Positions 53,001 through 61,277 are shown, counted from the stretch's first letter. The stretch: 64,000 bases of DNA from JBJXFE01 sp046153875 (GCA_046153875.1 JBJXFE010000065.1:1-64000), one strand, 5' to 3'. The notes: generated by a model from the letters alone, not told the origin. Translations and numbers: made by a program.

Positions 53001-56000
53001 CAGTGTCACCTCCGATCTCGAGACCGCGGGCCAGACCGCGATCTTCCAGAGCGGCGACGCGGGCGACGAGATCACCGTCGCGGGCACGACCACACTCGAC
53101 GCGGGCGTGAGCAACATCCGCCTCGACACCGGGGCGAACAACTTCGGCACGGTCGCGGTCGCCGCGGCCGGCTCGGCCGGGCAGGTCTCGGTGGTCCTGG
53201 TGGACGCGGGCGCGATCGACCTCGGCGCATCCACGATCGCCGGGCAGCTCAACGTCACGTCGGGCGGCGCGATCACGGACAGCGGCACGCTCGCCGTCGG
53301 CGGCATCCTCTCGCTCACGACGCTCAACAACACCGCCGGCGCGGCGTCGATCACGCTCGACGAGGCCGCCTCGACGTTCGGCCAGGTCCAGGCGAGCACG
53401 CGCAACGCCGCGAACAGCGCCAACGTCGCGTCCGCGATCTCCATCACCGAGAGCGGCGCGATGAACCTGAGCCTCGTGCGGACCGCCGGAGCCGGTTCGT
53501 TCACGGCCTCCGGGGCCGCGACGCTCGGCACGGTGACGGCGGGCTCGCTGGGCGTCATCGCCGGCGGCGCGATCACCGACTCGGGCGTCGTCACCGTCAG
53601 CGGCGACGCGACGTTCCTGACCCGCAGCGCGGGCGGCGCGGACATCACGCTCGATTCGGCCGCCTCCACCTTCGGACGGCTCACCGCCCGTTCCGAGAAC
53701 GCGGCCGGCACCCCGGGCGTGCTCACCGGCGGGCGGATCGAAATCGCCGAGAGCGGCGTGATGACCCTGCTGGAGGTCGCCACGACCGGTGACGTCGAGC
53801 TCACCGCGTCCGGCGCGATCGTCGAGGCCGTCGCGGGTCAGGACGCCGCGGCGGACGTGGTCGCGGCCAACGCCGAGCTCCGCGCGGGCGGCGCGATCGG
53901 CGGCCCGGGCGGCACCGCGCTCGAAACCGACGTGGATGCGCTCACCGCCGCCACCACGGCCGCGGGCACGATCATCATCGACGAGGCCGACGCGATCAAT
54001 CTGGTCAGCGTCGCCACGGCCGATGGTGACATCACCGTGGACGCCGGTGGAGTCATCACCGCCACGCTTGTCCAGGCCAACAGCGACGTGACGCTCCGCG
54101 CGAACGGCGGGGGGATTGAGGTCGGGCTGATCACCGCCGCGGGCGCCGCGGGCACCGTCACGCTCGAAACCACCGGCGCGGGCGCCTCGATCACCGAACT
54201 CGGCTCGGACGCCGCCTCGGACATCAACGCCAACACGCTCGTCGCGACCGTCAACACCGTCGCGGCCATTCCCCCGGCGCTGATCGGCGGGGGCACGGGC
54301 GGAAACCCGTCGCTCGAGACGGACGTGGCCGTCCTCAACGCCACGGCCTCCGGCGGGGTGAACATCCGCAACCTCGATACCGCCGCCGACACGCTGACCG
54401 CGACGGTCAACTCGGCATCGGGCGCGGTCACGATCCGGACGAACGGCACTCTGGCGACGGGCGGAGCCTGGACGGGCCGCCCGATCACCATCGCGGCCCG
54501 GGACGTGAACATTGCCCACACGGTCACGAGCAGCGGCGCTTCGTCCATGGCGATCCAGCGGATCGTGACCGGCGCCGTCCGCATCGGGGCCGGCTCGGGC
54601 CTGGGCATGAACATCTCGGGCGCGGAGCTGGCCCTGATCTCCGTCCCCGGCGCGGGCCTGACCATCGGCGGTGAAGGGAACACCACCTCCATCACGGTGG
54701 ACACGGTGGCGGCCGCCGAGAGCGCGGGGATCAGCGGCGTGCTCTTCCTCGACGCGACCGTCAACGGCGGGTCCATCACGTTTACCGGCGCGGGCGCCTC
54801 GTCGTTCCGCGCCCTGCGCGGCGAGGCCGACGACGGCATCACGATCGAGCGCAACGTGGTGACCACGGTCGGCGATCTGGTGCTCGACGGCGACGCCGAC
54901 GACGCCGCGGACAATACAGACTCCATCACCCTCAACAACGGCCGGCGGCTGACGGCCGCGGGGCTCCTCGACCTTGCCGCGGCCACCGGCGGGATCGACG
55001 CCGCAGGAGCCGTCACGCTCGAGGGCGGCGGCGGCGTTCGCCTCCGGGGCGACATGACCGCCGCCGCGGACGCGACGATCAACGCCGACCAGGACGCCGA
55101 CGGCGACGGCGTCTTCACGATCGACGGCGGGCGCACCGTCACGGCCGACAATCTGTTCATCACCGCGGCCGGCGCGACCATCAACGGGTTCATCGACACC
55201 GGCTCCGCCGGCGACGTCCAGATCAACCGGTCCACGACCGGGACGATCGAGGTCGGGAACGAGACCGGCGCGGTCGGAGTCCTCGCCCTGTCCAGCGTCG
55301 AGCTGTCCCGCATCACGACCCGCGACCTGATCATCGGCGACCCGCTCGCCGCGGGCGCGATCGTTACGGGCATCACCGTGGACCGCGTGACAAACGGCGC
55401 AACCGCGAACGTCGGCGGCACGGTGACGCTCGGAGCGTTCGGCGCCGACGGCTCGGTCACCTTCACCGGGCCGGATGTCATGAACGGGTTCCCGGCGCTC
55501 ACCGTGAACACGACCGGGGCGGCCACGGTCAACATCGGGATCGGCACCGGCACCGGCACGCTCCGGTTCAACAACGGGGGCCTGCTCACCATCGCCCCCT
55601 CGGCCGCGACGATCGCCGCCCAGGGCTCGTTCGCCCAGGCCGGCGCAGGGGCCGCTTCGATCGGCGCTGATATCACCGCGGCGAACGGCGACGTCTCCTT
55701 CGCCAGCGCCGTCACCCTCACCGGCGACGCGACGTTCAGCGGCACGGGGGTCACGCTGGGCGCCGACCTGAACTCCGACGGGACGGCCCGGGCCTTCACC
55801 GCGAACACGATCGGCAACGGCGCGACGCGCTTCCTCGGCGCCGTGGGCACCACCTCGGCGCTCGCGTCACTCTCGACCAACGCCGACGGCACGACGGAAC
55901 TGGCGGGCGACGTGACCGCCACCGGGGGCGTCGCGCTGCTCGACCCCGTCACCCTCTCATCCGACGTGGTGATGAGCGCCGCCGGGGCGGGCGGCGTCAC

Positions 56001-57942
56001 CCTCGGCGCCGGCGTCTCCGGCGCGTCCGCTAGCTTCACGATCAGCGCCGGCGGCGGTGCGGTCGATGTCACCGGCGGGATCGACCTTTCCGGCTCCAGC
56101 GATCAGGACGGCGGTGCGCTCGCCGTGGACGCGGCCGGGCCCGTCACCGTTACGGGCGCGATCGACACGTCCGCCGGAACCTCCACCGGCGCGGGCCGCG
56201 CCGCCGGCGCGGTCACGGTGTCTTCCGACACCGGCGACGTATTGCTCGGGGCGCTCGCGGCCGTCGGCGGCGACGCGACCGCCGGCGCGGGCGGCGCGGG
56301 CGGGGCCGTGAACATCGACGCGATCGACGGCGACATCGCCGCGGGCGCTATGAACGCGCGCGGCGGCGCGGGGACCACCGGCGTCGGCGGCGACGGCGGA
56401 GTCGTCTCCCTCGACGCGCTCCAGGGGTCCGTCCGCGTGGCCGGCATCGTGTCGGCCGGCGGCGTTTCCGCCTCCGGCGCGGGCGGCGACGGCGGCGCGG
56501 TCACGCTCCGCGTGGACGCGGACACCCGCACGCGAACCGAGTTCAACACCACCTCCCAGCTGAACGAGACGTTCACCGAGCCGGTCGGCGTCATCGTGCT
56601 CGGCGGCGGCATCGATGCGGGCGGCGGGGACGGAAGCGGCACGAACGACGGCGTCGCGGGCGACATCAACCTGAACGCTGCCGGGCGCGCGGGCGTGTCG
56701 GCCGTTGCCACCATCCTGGGCTTCGCCACCAACGCCAACGGTACCTTCGACCCGGCCACACGCGTCGATATGACGCTCATCGGACGGAACATCATCGTCG
56801 GACCTAACGAGAAGATTGTCGTGAACGGCACCTTCCGCGCCGAGGCATCGACCCTCGTGCGCATCGGCGACGTGGTGGCCGGCGGAAGCGGGGCGGGTGC
56901 GCGCGACATCGTGATCATCACCCCGGCGCTGGAGATCAACAGCCGCCCGCGCGGGGCGCTGCTCTTCCAACCTCAGGCAGGCCTGGCCTTCGTGCTCGGC
57001 GCGACGGCCACCACGAACCTCGAAGGCGTGGACTTCGCCGCACGCGGTGAGCTGCGCTTCGAACGTCCCGACGGCAGCGTGCTCACGCCCGGCGACGTCA
57101 CCATCATCGGAGCGGTCGCGGGCGACCCGACCCCGCGGTTCGCGGCGGGCGCCGTCGGCGGGTCACAGGCCCCGTCGGGGTTCACGCTCCAGTCGATGAC
57201 GCCGTCACTCTTCGACACGCTCGTCTGGGCCGACCCCACGCCGGGCGCTCCGCCCGGAGCGCCGCAGGTCGTCCTCGACCTGAACGCCTCCGGTTCATCG
57301 GCCCAGGACCTTTCGACCGCCCTCAGCGGCGCCCTGCCGCGCTTTGAGATCGGCGAGGTCAGCGAGGCCACCTCCCTCGATACGGGGCAGCGCTCCAAGA
57401 TCCGCCAGCTCGGTATCAACCCCCGCGACCCCGACCAGTCGGAGCGTTTGTTCCTCCTGCTGGGGCGGGCGCTCTACAACGACTTCCCGCAGATCTGGGC
57501 CTCCGAGGACCGCCTGGACTACCCGACCGTCGTGAACCGTCTGCCCAGCGACCGCGTGGCGTCGCTGCTCGACGAGGCCGACGCGATCTTCAACACCGAC
57601 GCGATCAACCCGGAGACCAACGAGACCGTCCGCGTGGATAACACGGACGCGATCAAGGCGCTCCTGACGCAGGCGGTCGGCCGGTACCGCCGCGCCGCGG
57701 GCGGGGCGGGCGCGGGCGCGTTCGACGGCGTCGCCTTCCGGGCTTATCTCGAGGCCACGCCCGAGGAAGCCGAGTCGCGGGACAAGGTCCGCGAGGTTGA
57801 AGCGTTCCTGGTTCACATGGAGCAACTCGGCCTCGGCCCGCGGGAGCTGAGGTTCGCCACCGACGAGATCATCGGGTCGATCCTGCCCGCCAGCGTGCGC
57901 ACCGTCGAGCAGTTCCGCCCGGCGATTGTCGGGCCGCGCTAG
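47065..57942 (+). CDS. Giant TpsA: filamentous-haemagglutinin-type exoprotein
   Basis: 3625 residues. Signal peptide ends after AALAAPALA near residue 40. The TPS secretion domain (~41-290) has FQQNGATTTIHAGNNTIINY and the family hallmark NGLVYIANPAGIFFG at 114-128. The body is an extended beta-helix of Gly/Ala/Thr/Asp-rich strands, with blocks of longer repeats. The last ~250 residues (from about 3380) are different: helical, charged, with QRSKIRQLGINPRD and EVEAFLVHMEQLGLGPRELR; no toxin family, LPxTG or anchor was recognised. I saw no cysteine after the signal peptide. AAGGAGG precedes the ATG at 47065. Likely an adhesin or structural fibre exported by the TpsB encoded upstream. Confidence 0.9.
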   Translation: MKAGTSRKPCFEGSVVGVGLGRFVFAAAGSLIALAAPALAGPKGQQVVAGQATFQQNGATTTIHAGNNTIINYSSFNIGGHETVRFVQPSATSRVLNRVQSYDPTIINGHLFSNGLVYIANPAGIFFGGHAVVSVGGLVAAAGTITNQDFLAGADRFTGLTGEVRNLGTIQAGRVDMVGQFVANHGVIYADKGTVTMSAGDEVFIGPRSGGLYVKIKDTQPNPQTGKAGVDNSGTIHARAGASMLSAGDLYSLAVRNTGTVRADKITLEGKGAGVVHAGGTLDASNHAAGGVGGTVHVLGGKVGLFDANIDASGDAGGGTVLVGGDYQGHGAVRNAARTYVSEGTTIRADAVNTGDGGRVIVWADELTKFHGQITASGGAAGGDGGFAEVSGKKTLEYQGFTDLRADQGRRGTLLLDPNNLTIQAAGSNTNISGTGTGGDPFTTTNDNSILLVGTLEAQLGASDVVVQTGTGGTNAQDGDITIASTITAPGNGNSLELLAHDDIFLNANIDYTASSGDLILRADGVSSNSTGRIVDGGGTIQMGTGDLALSAGSGIGTLADLIEATGVDNFAAETDSGGIFFRNSVGGDLDITTVAGIVGVTAGAGNISIITTVNSLDVSADITGAGTIALTSNDDITVDADITAGGAITLTADSDTDGDGAFTLAAARTITATNQTINVIATDVILSGATDSLIDAGNGTVNLLQSVPTGGGAATIGVGAAATGTFNVSDTELDNITAGAVVIGDTSGTGAVDVNALGFNPGFDLSINGGAMDTAAITMGNGRTLALRSNGTLTVSAALSAPSGVITLRGDDLAINAAVSTGAGAGTVNLVPNAGRTVSISATPLQFDLSDAEIDFIQTSTLVIGASNSGLMVIDTLAPASTTDFTNLTLTSGSTIDEEGDNNTTDITIAGLLTLNAAGGIGVSGGAGGAGAGPLDINAASLAAHVSGAGGVFIKDTGGITLTDVDTANGDVAVRSTGAIIATDVAATGDVELVADAGSVTATSIVATGGDIDLTATTGLVALAAVSGATLDVVAGGGSISDTGVVAITGAASFTTTGTNEDITLDTTTAGGTISFNTVGANGDVIYARDGSFSLGASTVGGDLTLTSNLGGTITVAGASSVGDDATLTANGGGSLADSAALQVGGDAVFTTTGGGSITLDLLDVDGALSTIAVNSSAAATIVNTSIIRLAASNVTTNLTATAANGGIVVSGASAVGGNLQLTAQNGGGLSDSAIIQVTGNATFTTTGGGNVVMDDIDVDGGASTIAVNSSGSGTILNTTTVRLAASAVTGGLTVTATTGDVQVVGASGVGGNLSLTTVGAGSISDTAAIQVTGNAAFTNQAAGNISLDQLNVNGGSSTIALSTGGFATIANDGAVRLAASTVGTALTVTADAGNITDSGAVTADNATFTTGTSGADITLDDTTTTNAIRFNTTGAGGDATYTRTGSINLGLSNVGGALAITANGAGNITDSAIATVTGAASFTTVGGGSVTVDQLAVAGAISVTTPGAASVQNTAGTTVIGPTAVTGLLTITGSGGVQFGSAVGNVISAGSLDVTAAGDITDTGRLAITGTSALDAGGSDDVLLNNVLNDFGGTVTITGAVNASLADANDLDVAALSVTDLTLNAGDALTQSGAFTVSGDADVTGGAGGITLNDAANDFTGEVRLTTTAAGHAGITDANAIELGDSDVAGDLAVAATGDITDATGASVQVAGTTSLDAGGSDDVLLNSVLNDFVGTVTVAGAVNASLADANDLDVAALSVTDLALTAGDALTQSGAFTVSGDADVSAGANGMTLNAANDFTGELRVTTTGGGDATITDANTVELGTSSVSGDLALTATGDITDAVGATVAVTGTTSLDAGGAGDVLLDNATNDFTGAVSATGAGIVTLADADDIVLGDIAATTLNVTVAGGISDSGALNDEVTVSGVTTLASTGGGDIVLDAAGHDFGDKVNASTTGDATLRDTDAIELGEIAAANLSVTSDLETAGQTAIFQSGDAGDEITVAGTTTLDAGVSNIRLDTGANNFGTVAVAAAGSAGQVSVVLVDAGAIDLGASTIAGQLNVTSGGAITDSGTLAVGGILSLTTLNNTAGAASITLDEAASTFGQVQASTRNAANSANVASAISITESGAMNLSLVRTAGAGSFTASGAATLGTVTAGSLGVIAGGAITDSGVVTVSGDATFLTRSAGGADITLDSAASTFGRLTARSENAAGTPGVLTGGRIEIAESGVMTLLEVATTGDVELTASGAIVEAVAGQDAAADVVAANAELRAGGAIGGPGGTALETDVDALTAATTAAGTIIIDEADAINLVSVATADGDITVDAGGVITATLVQANSDVTLRANGGGIEVGLITAAGAAGTVTLETTGAGASITELGSDAASDINANTLVATVNTVAAIPPALIGGGTGGNPSLETDVAVLNATASGGVNIRNLDTAADTLTATVNSASGAVTIRTNGTLATGGAWTGRPITIAARDVNIAHTVTSSGASSMAIQRIVTGAVRIGAGSGLGMNISGAELALISVPGAGLTIGGEGNTTSITVDTVAAAESAGISGVLFLDATVNGGSITFTGAGASSFRALRGEADDGITIERNVVTTVGDLVLDGDADDAADNTDSITLNNGRRLTAAGLLDLAAATGGIDAAGAVTLEGGGGVRLRGDMTAAADATINADQDADGDGVFTIDGGRTVTADNLFITAAGATINGFIDTGSAGDVQINRSTTGTIEVGNETGAVGVLALSSVELSRITTRDLIIGDPLAAGAIVTGITVDRVTNGATANVGGTVTLGAFGADGSVTFTGPDVMNGFPALTVNTTGAATVNIGIGTGTGTLRFNNGGLLTIAPSAATIAAQGSFAQAGAGAASIGADITAANGDVSFASAVTLTGDATFSGTGVTLGADLNSDGTARAFTANTIGNGATRFLGAVGTTSALASLSTNADGTTELAGDVTATGGVALLDPVTLSSDVVMSAAGAGGVTLGAGVSGASASFTISAGGGAVDVTGGIDLSGSSDQDGGALAVDAAGPVTVTGAIDTSAGTSTGAGRAAGAVTVSSDTGDVLLGALAAVGGDATAGAGGAGGAVNIDAIDGDIAAGAMNARGGAGTTGVGGDGGVVSLDALQGSVRVAGIVSAGGVSASGAGGDGGAVTLRVDADTRTRTEFNTTSQLNETFTEPVGVIVLGGGIDAGGGDGSGTNDGVAGDINLNAAGRAGVSAVATILGFATNANGTFDPATRVDMTLIGRNIIVGPNEKIVVNGTFRAEASTLVRIGDVVAGGSGAGARDIVIITPALEINSRPRGALLFQPQAGLAFVLGATATTNLEGVDFAARGELRFERPDGSVLTPGDVTIIGAVAGDPTPRFAAGAVGGSQAPSGFTLQSMTPSLFDTLVWADPTPGAPPGAPQVVLDLNASGSSAQDLSTALSGALPRFEIGEVSEATSLDTGQRSKIRQLGINPRDPDQSERLFLLLGRALYNDFPQIWASEDRLDYPTVVNRLPSDRVASLLDEADAIFNTDAINPETNETVRVDNTDAIKALLTQAVGRYRRAAGGAGAGAFDGVAFRAYLEATPEEAESRDKVREVEAFLVHMEQLGLGPRELRFATDEIIGSILPASVRTVEQFRPAIVGPR
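50466..51320 (+). repeat. Three-fold ~95-residue repeats within TpsA
   Basis: Successive units share the order: DSA-type turn, (V)TGNA(T/A)FTTTGGG, a D(V/I)DGG linker, STIAVNSS, IRLAAS and V(G)GNLQLT-like strands. The turn recurs at about 50475, 50757 and 51038, giving a period near 282 bases. Units are similar at protein level and diverged in DNA. Confidence 0.7.
51770..52720 (+). repeat. ~425-base tandem repeats within TpsA
   Basis: Two long copies and part of a third, starting at about 51777, 52203 and 52626, each opening with GT(S/T)(A/S)LDAGGSDDVLL. Copies one and two share NASLADANDLDVAALSVTDL and DALTQSGAFTVSGDADV word for word, so the duplication is fairly recent. The longest identical block lies within residues ~1600-1790. 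Confidence 0.75.
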
Positions 57943-58005
57943 AGGAGTGCGCGGCGTGGTGTCGGACCGAATGCTGGCGACGGGCGACCGGAGGGACCAC
58001 GGTTC

Positions 58006-59049
58006 ATGAGTGTTGACGTTCAGAAACTCCTCGAGCCCGTCTCCGCCGACGCCCCGTGCGGCCCCACGCTCGCGTACGACCCGGAGTACCTGGCGCTGGA
58101 AGAGGCCGCCAAGGGCACGCCCGAGCGCCAGGCCGGGGACAAGGTGCTCCCCGCCGAGGACCCGGACTGGTCGGACGTGCGCGACCGCGCCCTCGCCCTG
58201 GCCAAACGCACCAAGGACCTGCGCATCGTCCTCTTCCTGACGGTGGGGGAGACCAGGGTCTCGGGAATCACGGGCCTGCGCGATGGGTTGACGTTGCTCA
58301 AGGAAACGCTCACCCGGTACTGGGACACCCTCCATCCGCAGCTCGACCCCGCGGACAACAACGACCCCACGGAGCGCATGAACATCGTTGCGTCCGTGGC
58401 GGCCCCGCCCGATACCTTCGGCGACCCGCTCGCGGTGCAGCGCCGGGTGATCGAGGCCCCGCTCACCCCGACCTCGAAGGTGGGGAAGTTCAGCTTCCGC
58501 GACGTCAAGACCGCCGCAGGGGAGCTGCCGCCGTTGACCCCGGACGCCAAGCCGCCCGACGCCAAGCTGATCGATGCCGCCTTCACCGACGTCCCGATCG
58601 AGGACCTCAAGGCCACCGGTGCGGCCATTGAGGAGTCCGTGGCCGCTGTCAAGGAAATCGATCGGCTGCTGACCGACAAGGTCGGACCGGGCAAGGCTCC
58701 GGACCTGACCCGGTTCGTAACGCTCCTGGGCTCGATCGCGACCCTGCTGCAGACTCATCTCGCCCGACGCGGCGTGGGGTCAGCCCCTGGTTCCGGGGCT
58801 GCGGCGGGGGGGGCGGGCGGCGGCGTCCGCATGGGCGGCGAGCTTCTGGGTATCCAGGATGTTCAGGTGGCGTTGGACATGGTCTGTCGGTACTATGAGC
58901 GCTACGAGGTTTCCAGCCCGGTGCCGCTGCTCGTGAAGGGCGCGCAACGGCTTGTGTCGCAGAGCTTTGTCGAGATCGCCAAGGTGCTCACCCCGGACAC
59001 CATCGATCGGCTCAAGGAGCTCGCCGGGCTCAAGGACGAGCAGCGTTAG
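58006..59049 (+). CDS. tssA: T6SS protein TssA (ImpA N-terminal family)
   Basis: 347 residues. The ImpA-type N-terminal domain is clear: VSADAPCGPTLAYDPEYLAL, then EDPDWSDVRDRALALAKRTK and LTRYWDTLHPQLDPADNNDP. TssA primes tube and sheath assembly and contacts the baseplate. The C-terminal part (GVQDVQVALDMVCRYYERYE-like, ending SPVPLLVKGAQRLV) matches the short-form TssA C-terminus. A run of 8 G (58806-58813) encodes the Gly-rich linker between the two parts. It opens the sheath block, 63 bases after TpsA. Confidence 0.92.
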   Translation: MSVDVQKLLEPVSADAPCGPTLAYDPEYLALEEAAKGTPERQAGDKVLPAEDPDWSDVRDRALALAKRTKDLRIVLFLTVGETRVSGITGLRDGLTLLKETLTRYWDTLHPQLDPADNNDPTERMNIVASVAAPPDTFGDPLAVQRRVIEAPLTPTSKVGKFSFRDVKTAAGELPPLTPDAKPPDAKLIDAAFTDVPIEDLKATGAAIEESVAAVKEIDRLLTDKVGPGKAPDLTRFVTLLGSIATLLQTHLARRGVGSAPGSGAAAGGAGGGVRMGGELLGIQDVQVALDMVCRYYERYEVSSPVPLLVKGAQRLVSQSFVEIAKVLTPDTIDRLKELAGLKDEQR

Positions 59050-59120
59050 GTGCAATCGCTCCCGGCCGACGCTCCGATCTCGGGGCGGCGCGTGGGCCGG
59101 GCGGCACGGAAGGGGCAGAC

Positions 59121-59633
59121 ATGGGCAAGTCCAGTTCTCAGAAGTTCATCGCGCGCAACCGGGCGCCCCGGGTCCAGATCGAGTACGACCTCGAACTGTA
59201 CGGCGCCGAAAAGCAGATCAACCTGCCCTTCGTCATGGGCGTCATGGCCGACCTCTCGGGGAAGCCCGCCGACCCGCTCGCGCCGGTGGCCGACCGCAAG
59301 TTTCTTGAGATCGACGTCGACAACTTCGACGACCGCCTCAAGGCCGCCAAGCCCCGCGTCGCGTTCCAGGTGCCCAACACGCTCACGGGTGAGGGCAACC
59401 TTGCGCTCGACGTGACGTTCGAGAGCATGGACGACTTCTCCCCGGCCGCCCTGGCCCGCAAGATCGAGCCGCTGCGCAAGCTGCTCGAGGCCCGCGGCAA
59501 GCTCGCCAACCTGCTCACGTACATGGACGGACGCACCAAGGCCGAGGAACTGCTGGCCCAGCTCATGCAGGACCCCGCGCTGCTCCAGGCGGCCGCCTCG
59601 GCCCCGAAGACGGAGGGCCCCGCCAATGGCTGA
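59121..59633 (+). CDS. tssB: T6SS sheath small subunit TssB (VipA)
   Basis: 170 residues, normal size. Hallmarks: RVQIEYDLELYGAEKQINLP and FVMGVMADLSG at the N-terminus, FLEIDVDNFDDRL and VTFESMDDFSPAALARKIEP. TssB and TssC co-polymerise into the contractile sheath. A GGAAGGGG site precedes the ATG at 59121. Its end overlaps the tssC start by 8 bases. Confidence 0.96.
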   Translation: MGKSSSQKFIARNRAPRVQIEYDLELYGAEKQINLPFVMGVMADLSGKPADPLAPVADRKFLEIDVDNFDDRLKAAKPRVAFQVPNTLTGEGNLALDVTFESMDDFSPAALARKIEPLRKLLEARGKLANLLTYMDGRTKAEELLAQLMQDPALLQAAASAPKTEGPANG

Positions 59634-61146
59634 ACCCAACGCCGCCGCACAGGCCCAGGCCGCCTCTCTGGCCGAAGGCGAAGCGAGCGAACTGCAGAAG
59701 CTGATCGACGGCAAGGGCGTCAAGGGCGCCTTCGCCCCGAAAACCGACGAGCGCCGGCGCGACATCGTGGACGCGATCGAGGTGCTCATGCGCCAGGTCG
59801 TGGACCGCAAGCACCTGGTCGGCGACGATGTCAGCCGGACGATCGAGGGGCTCATCGCCGAGATCGACCGCAAGCTGAGCCAGCAGATCAACGCGATCCT
59901 GCACCACACCGACTTCCAGCAGCTCGAAGGGACGTGGCGCGGGCTGCACTACCTCGTGAACAACACCGAGACCGACGAGTCGCTCAAGATCCGCGTGCTC
60001 AATGTCTCCAAGGGCGACCTGTCCAAGACCCTCAAGAAGTTCAAGGGCACGGCGTGGGACCAGAGCCCGATCTTCAAGAAACTCTACGAGGAGGAGTTCG
60101 GGTCGCCCGGCGGGCAGCCCTACGGCGCCATCGTCGGCGACTACCACTTCGACCACTCCGCGCCGGACGTCGAGCTGCTGGCGGGCATGGCCCAGGTCGC
60201 GTCGGCGGCCCACGCGCCCTTCATCGCGGGGGGCAGCCCCAGCGCGATGAACATGGACTCATGGCAGGAGCTCTCGAACCCGCGCGACCTGACCAAGATC
60301 TTCCAGTCCGCCGAGTACGCCGCCTGGCGCTCCCTCCGCGCGTCGGAGGATTCCAAGTACGTGGGGCTGGCGATGCCGCGGTACCTCTCGCGCATGCCGT
60401 ACGGCGCGAAGACCAACCCCGTCGAAGAGTTCTCCTTCGAGGAGGACACGGCGGGCGCCGACCACTCGAAGTACTGCTGGTCGAACGCGGCGTTCGCCAT
60501 GGCGACCAACATCAACCGCGCGTTCAAGCTGTACGGCTGGTGCTCGCGCATCCGCGGCGCCGAGTCGGGCGGCATGGTGGAGGGGCTCCCCTGCCACACC
60601 TTCCCGACCGACGACGGCGGCGTGGACATGAAGTGCCCGACCGAGATCGCCATCACCGACCGGCGTGAGGCGGAACTGGCCAAGAACGGGTTCATGCCGC
60701 TCTCGCACTGGAAGAACACCGACTACGCCGTGTTCGTGGGGGCCCAGTCGCTCCATCAGCCCGCAGCCTACGACGACGCCGACGCTTCGGCCAACGCCAA
60801 CCTGGCGGCGCGACTGCCGTACCTCTTCTCCACCTGCCGGTTCGCGCACTACCTCAAGTGCATCGTGCGCGACAAGATCGGCGCCTTCAAAGAGCGCCAC
60901 GACATGGAGAAGTGGCTCAACAACTGGATCATGAAGTACGTCGAGCCGGACCCCGCCAACGCGACGGAGGACGCCAAGGCGCGCCGACCGCTCGCCGCCG
61001 CCGAGGTCAAGGTCGAGGAAGTGCCCGGCAACCCCGGGTACTACTCGTCGAAGTTCTTCCTGCGGCCTCACTACCAGCTCGAGGGGCTGACGGTGTCGCT
61101 GCGGCTGGTGTCCAAGCTGCCGTCGGTGAAGTCCGGCGGCGGATGA
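59626..61146 (+). CDS. tssC: T6SS sheath large subunit TssC (VipB)
   Basis: 506 residues. Family segments in order: the N-terminal linker helix, LSQQINAILHHTDFQQLEGT and WRGLHYLVNNTETDESLKIR, a YGAIVGDYHFDHSAPDVELL core, LSRMPYG followed by FEEDTAGADHSKYCWSNAAF, and a C-terminal RFAHYLKCIVRDKIGAF. Together with TssB it builds the contractile sheath recycled by ClpV (not in window). Coupled to tssB by an 8-base overlap. Confidence 0.97.
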   Translation: MAEPNAAAQAQAASLAEGEASELQKLIDGKGVKGAFAPKTDERRRDIVDAIEVLMRQVVDRKHLVGDDVSRTIEGLIAEIDRKLSQQINAILHHTDFQQLEGTWRGLHYLVNNTETDESLKIRVLNVSKGDLSKTLKKFKGTAWDQSPIFKKLYEEEFGSPGGQPYGAIVGDYHFDHSAPDVELLAGMAQVASAAHAPFIAGGSPSAMNMDSWQELSNPRDLTKIFQSAEYAAWRSLRASEDSKYVGLAMPRYLSRMPYGAKTNPVEEFSFEEDTAGADHSKYCWSNAAFAMATNINRAFKLYGWCSRIRGAESGGMVEGLPCHTFPTDDGGVDMKCPTEIAITDRREAELAKNGFMPLSHWKNTDYAVFVGAQSLHQPAAYDDADASANANLAARLPYLFSTCRFAHYLKCIVRDKIGAFKERHDMEKWLNNWIMKYVEPDPANATEDAKARRPLAAAEVKVEEVPGNPGYYSSKFFLRPHYQLEGLTVSLRLVSKLPSVKSGGG

Positions 61147-61213
61147 CTTGGGGGAGGTGAGGGCGCCGGTCGTCCGGCGCGGGGTCGGATCAGGGTTCAT
61201 CAACGACACAGGC

Positions 61214-61233
61214 CCGGACGGGCGTCCGTCCGG
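61214..61233 (+). other. 7-base-pair hairpin in the tssC-hcp spacer
   Basis: CCGGACG (61214-61220), 6-base loop, CGTCCGG (61227-61233). First of two stem-loops in the 156-base gap before hcp. Confidence 0.5.
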
Positions 61234-61248
61234 CAACAAACCGGCACG

Positions 61249-61277
61249 GCGCTCCCGCTCTACTGCGGCGGGAGCGC
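61249..61277 (+). promoter_or_regulatory. 10-base-pair hairpin in the hcp leader
   Basis: GCGCTCCCGC (61249-61258), loop TCTACTGCG, GCGGGAGCGC (61268-61277). The stem ends 25 bases before the hcp ATG and no U-tract follows. It may mark a processed 5' end that stabilises hcp mRNA, or attenuate read-through from tssC. Confidence 0.55.

Noticed and set aside
46996..54519. 2507-codon open frame antisense to the TpsA gene
   Set aside because: Arg/Val/Asp-rich composition without motifs; it mirrors the low-complexity, GC-rich coding strand of TpsA. The plus-strand protein has a signal peptide, TPS domain and ribosome site.
47321..56311. CRISPR-like appearance of repeated blocks in TpsA
   Set aside because: Repeats are in-frame coding units of differing length and sequence without spacers; no cas genes nearby.
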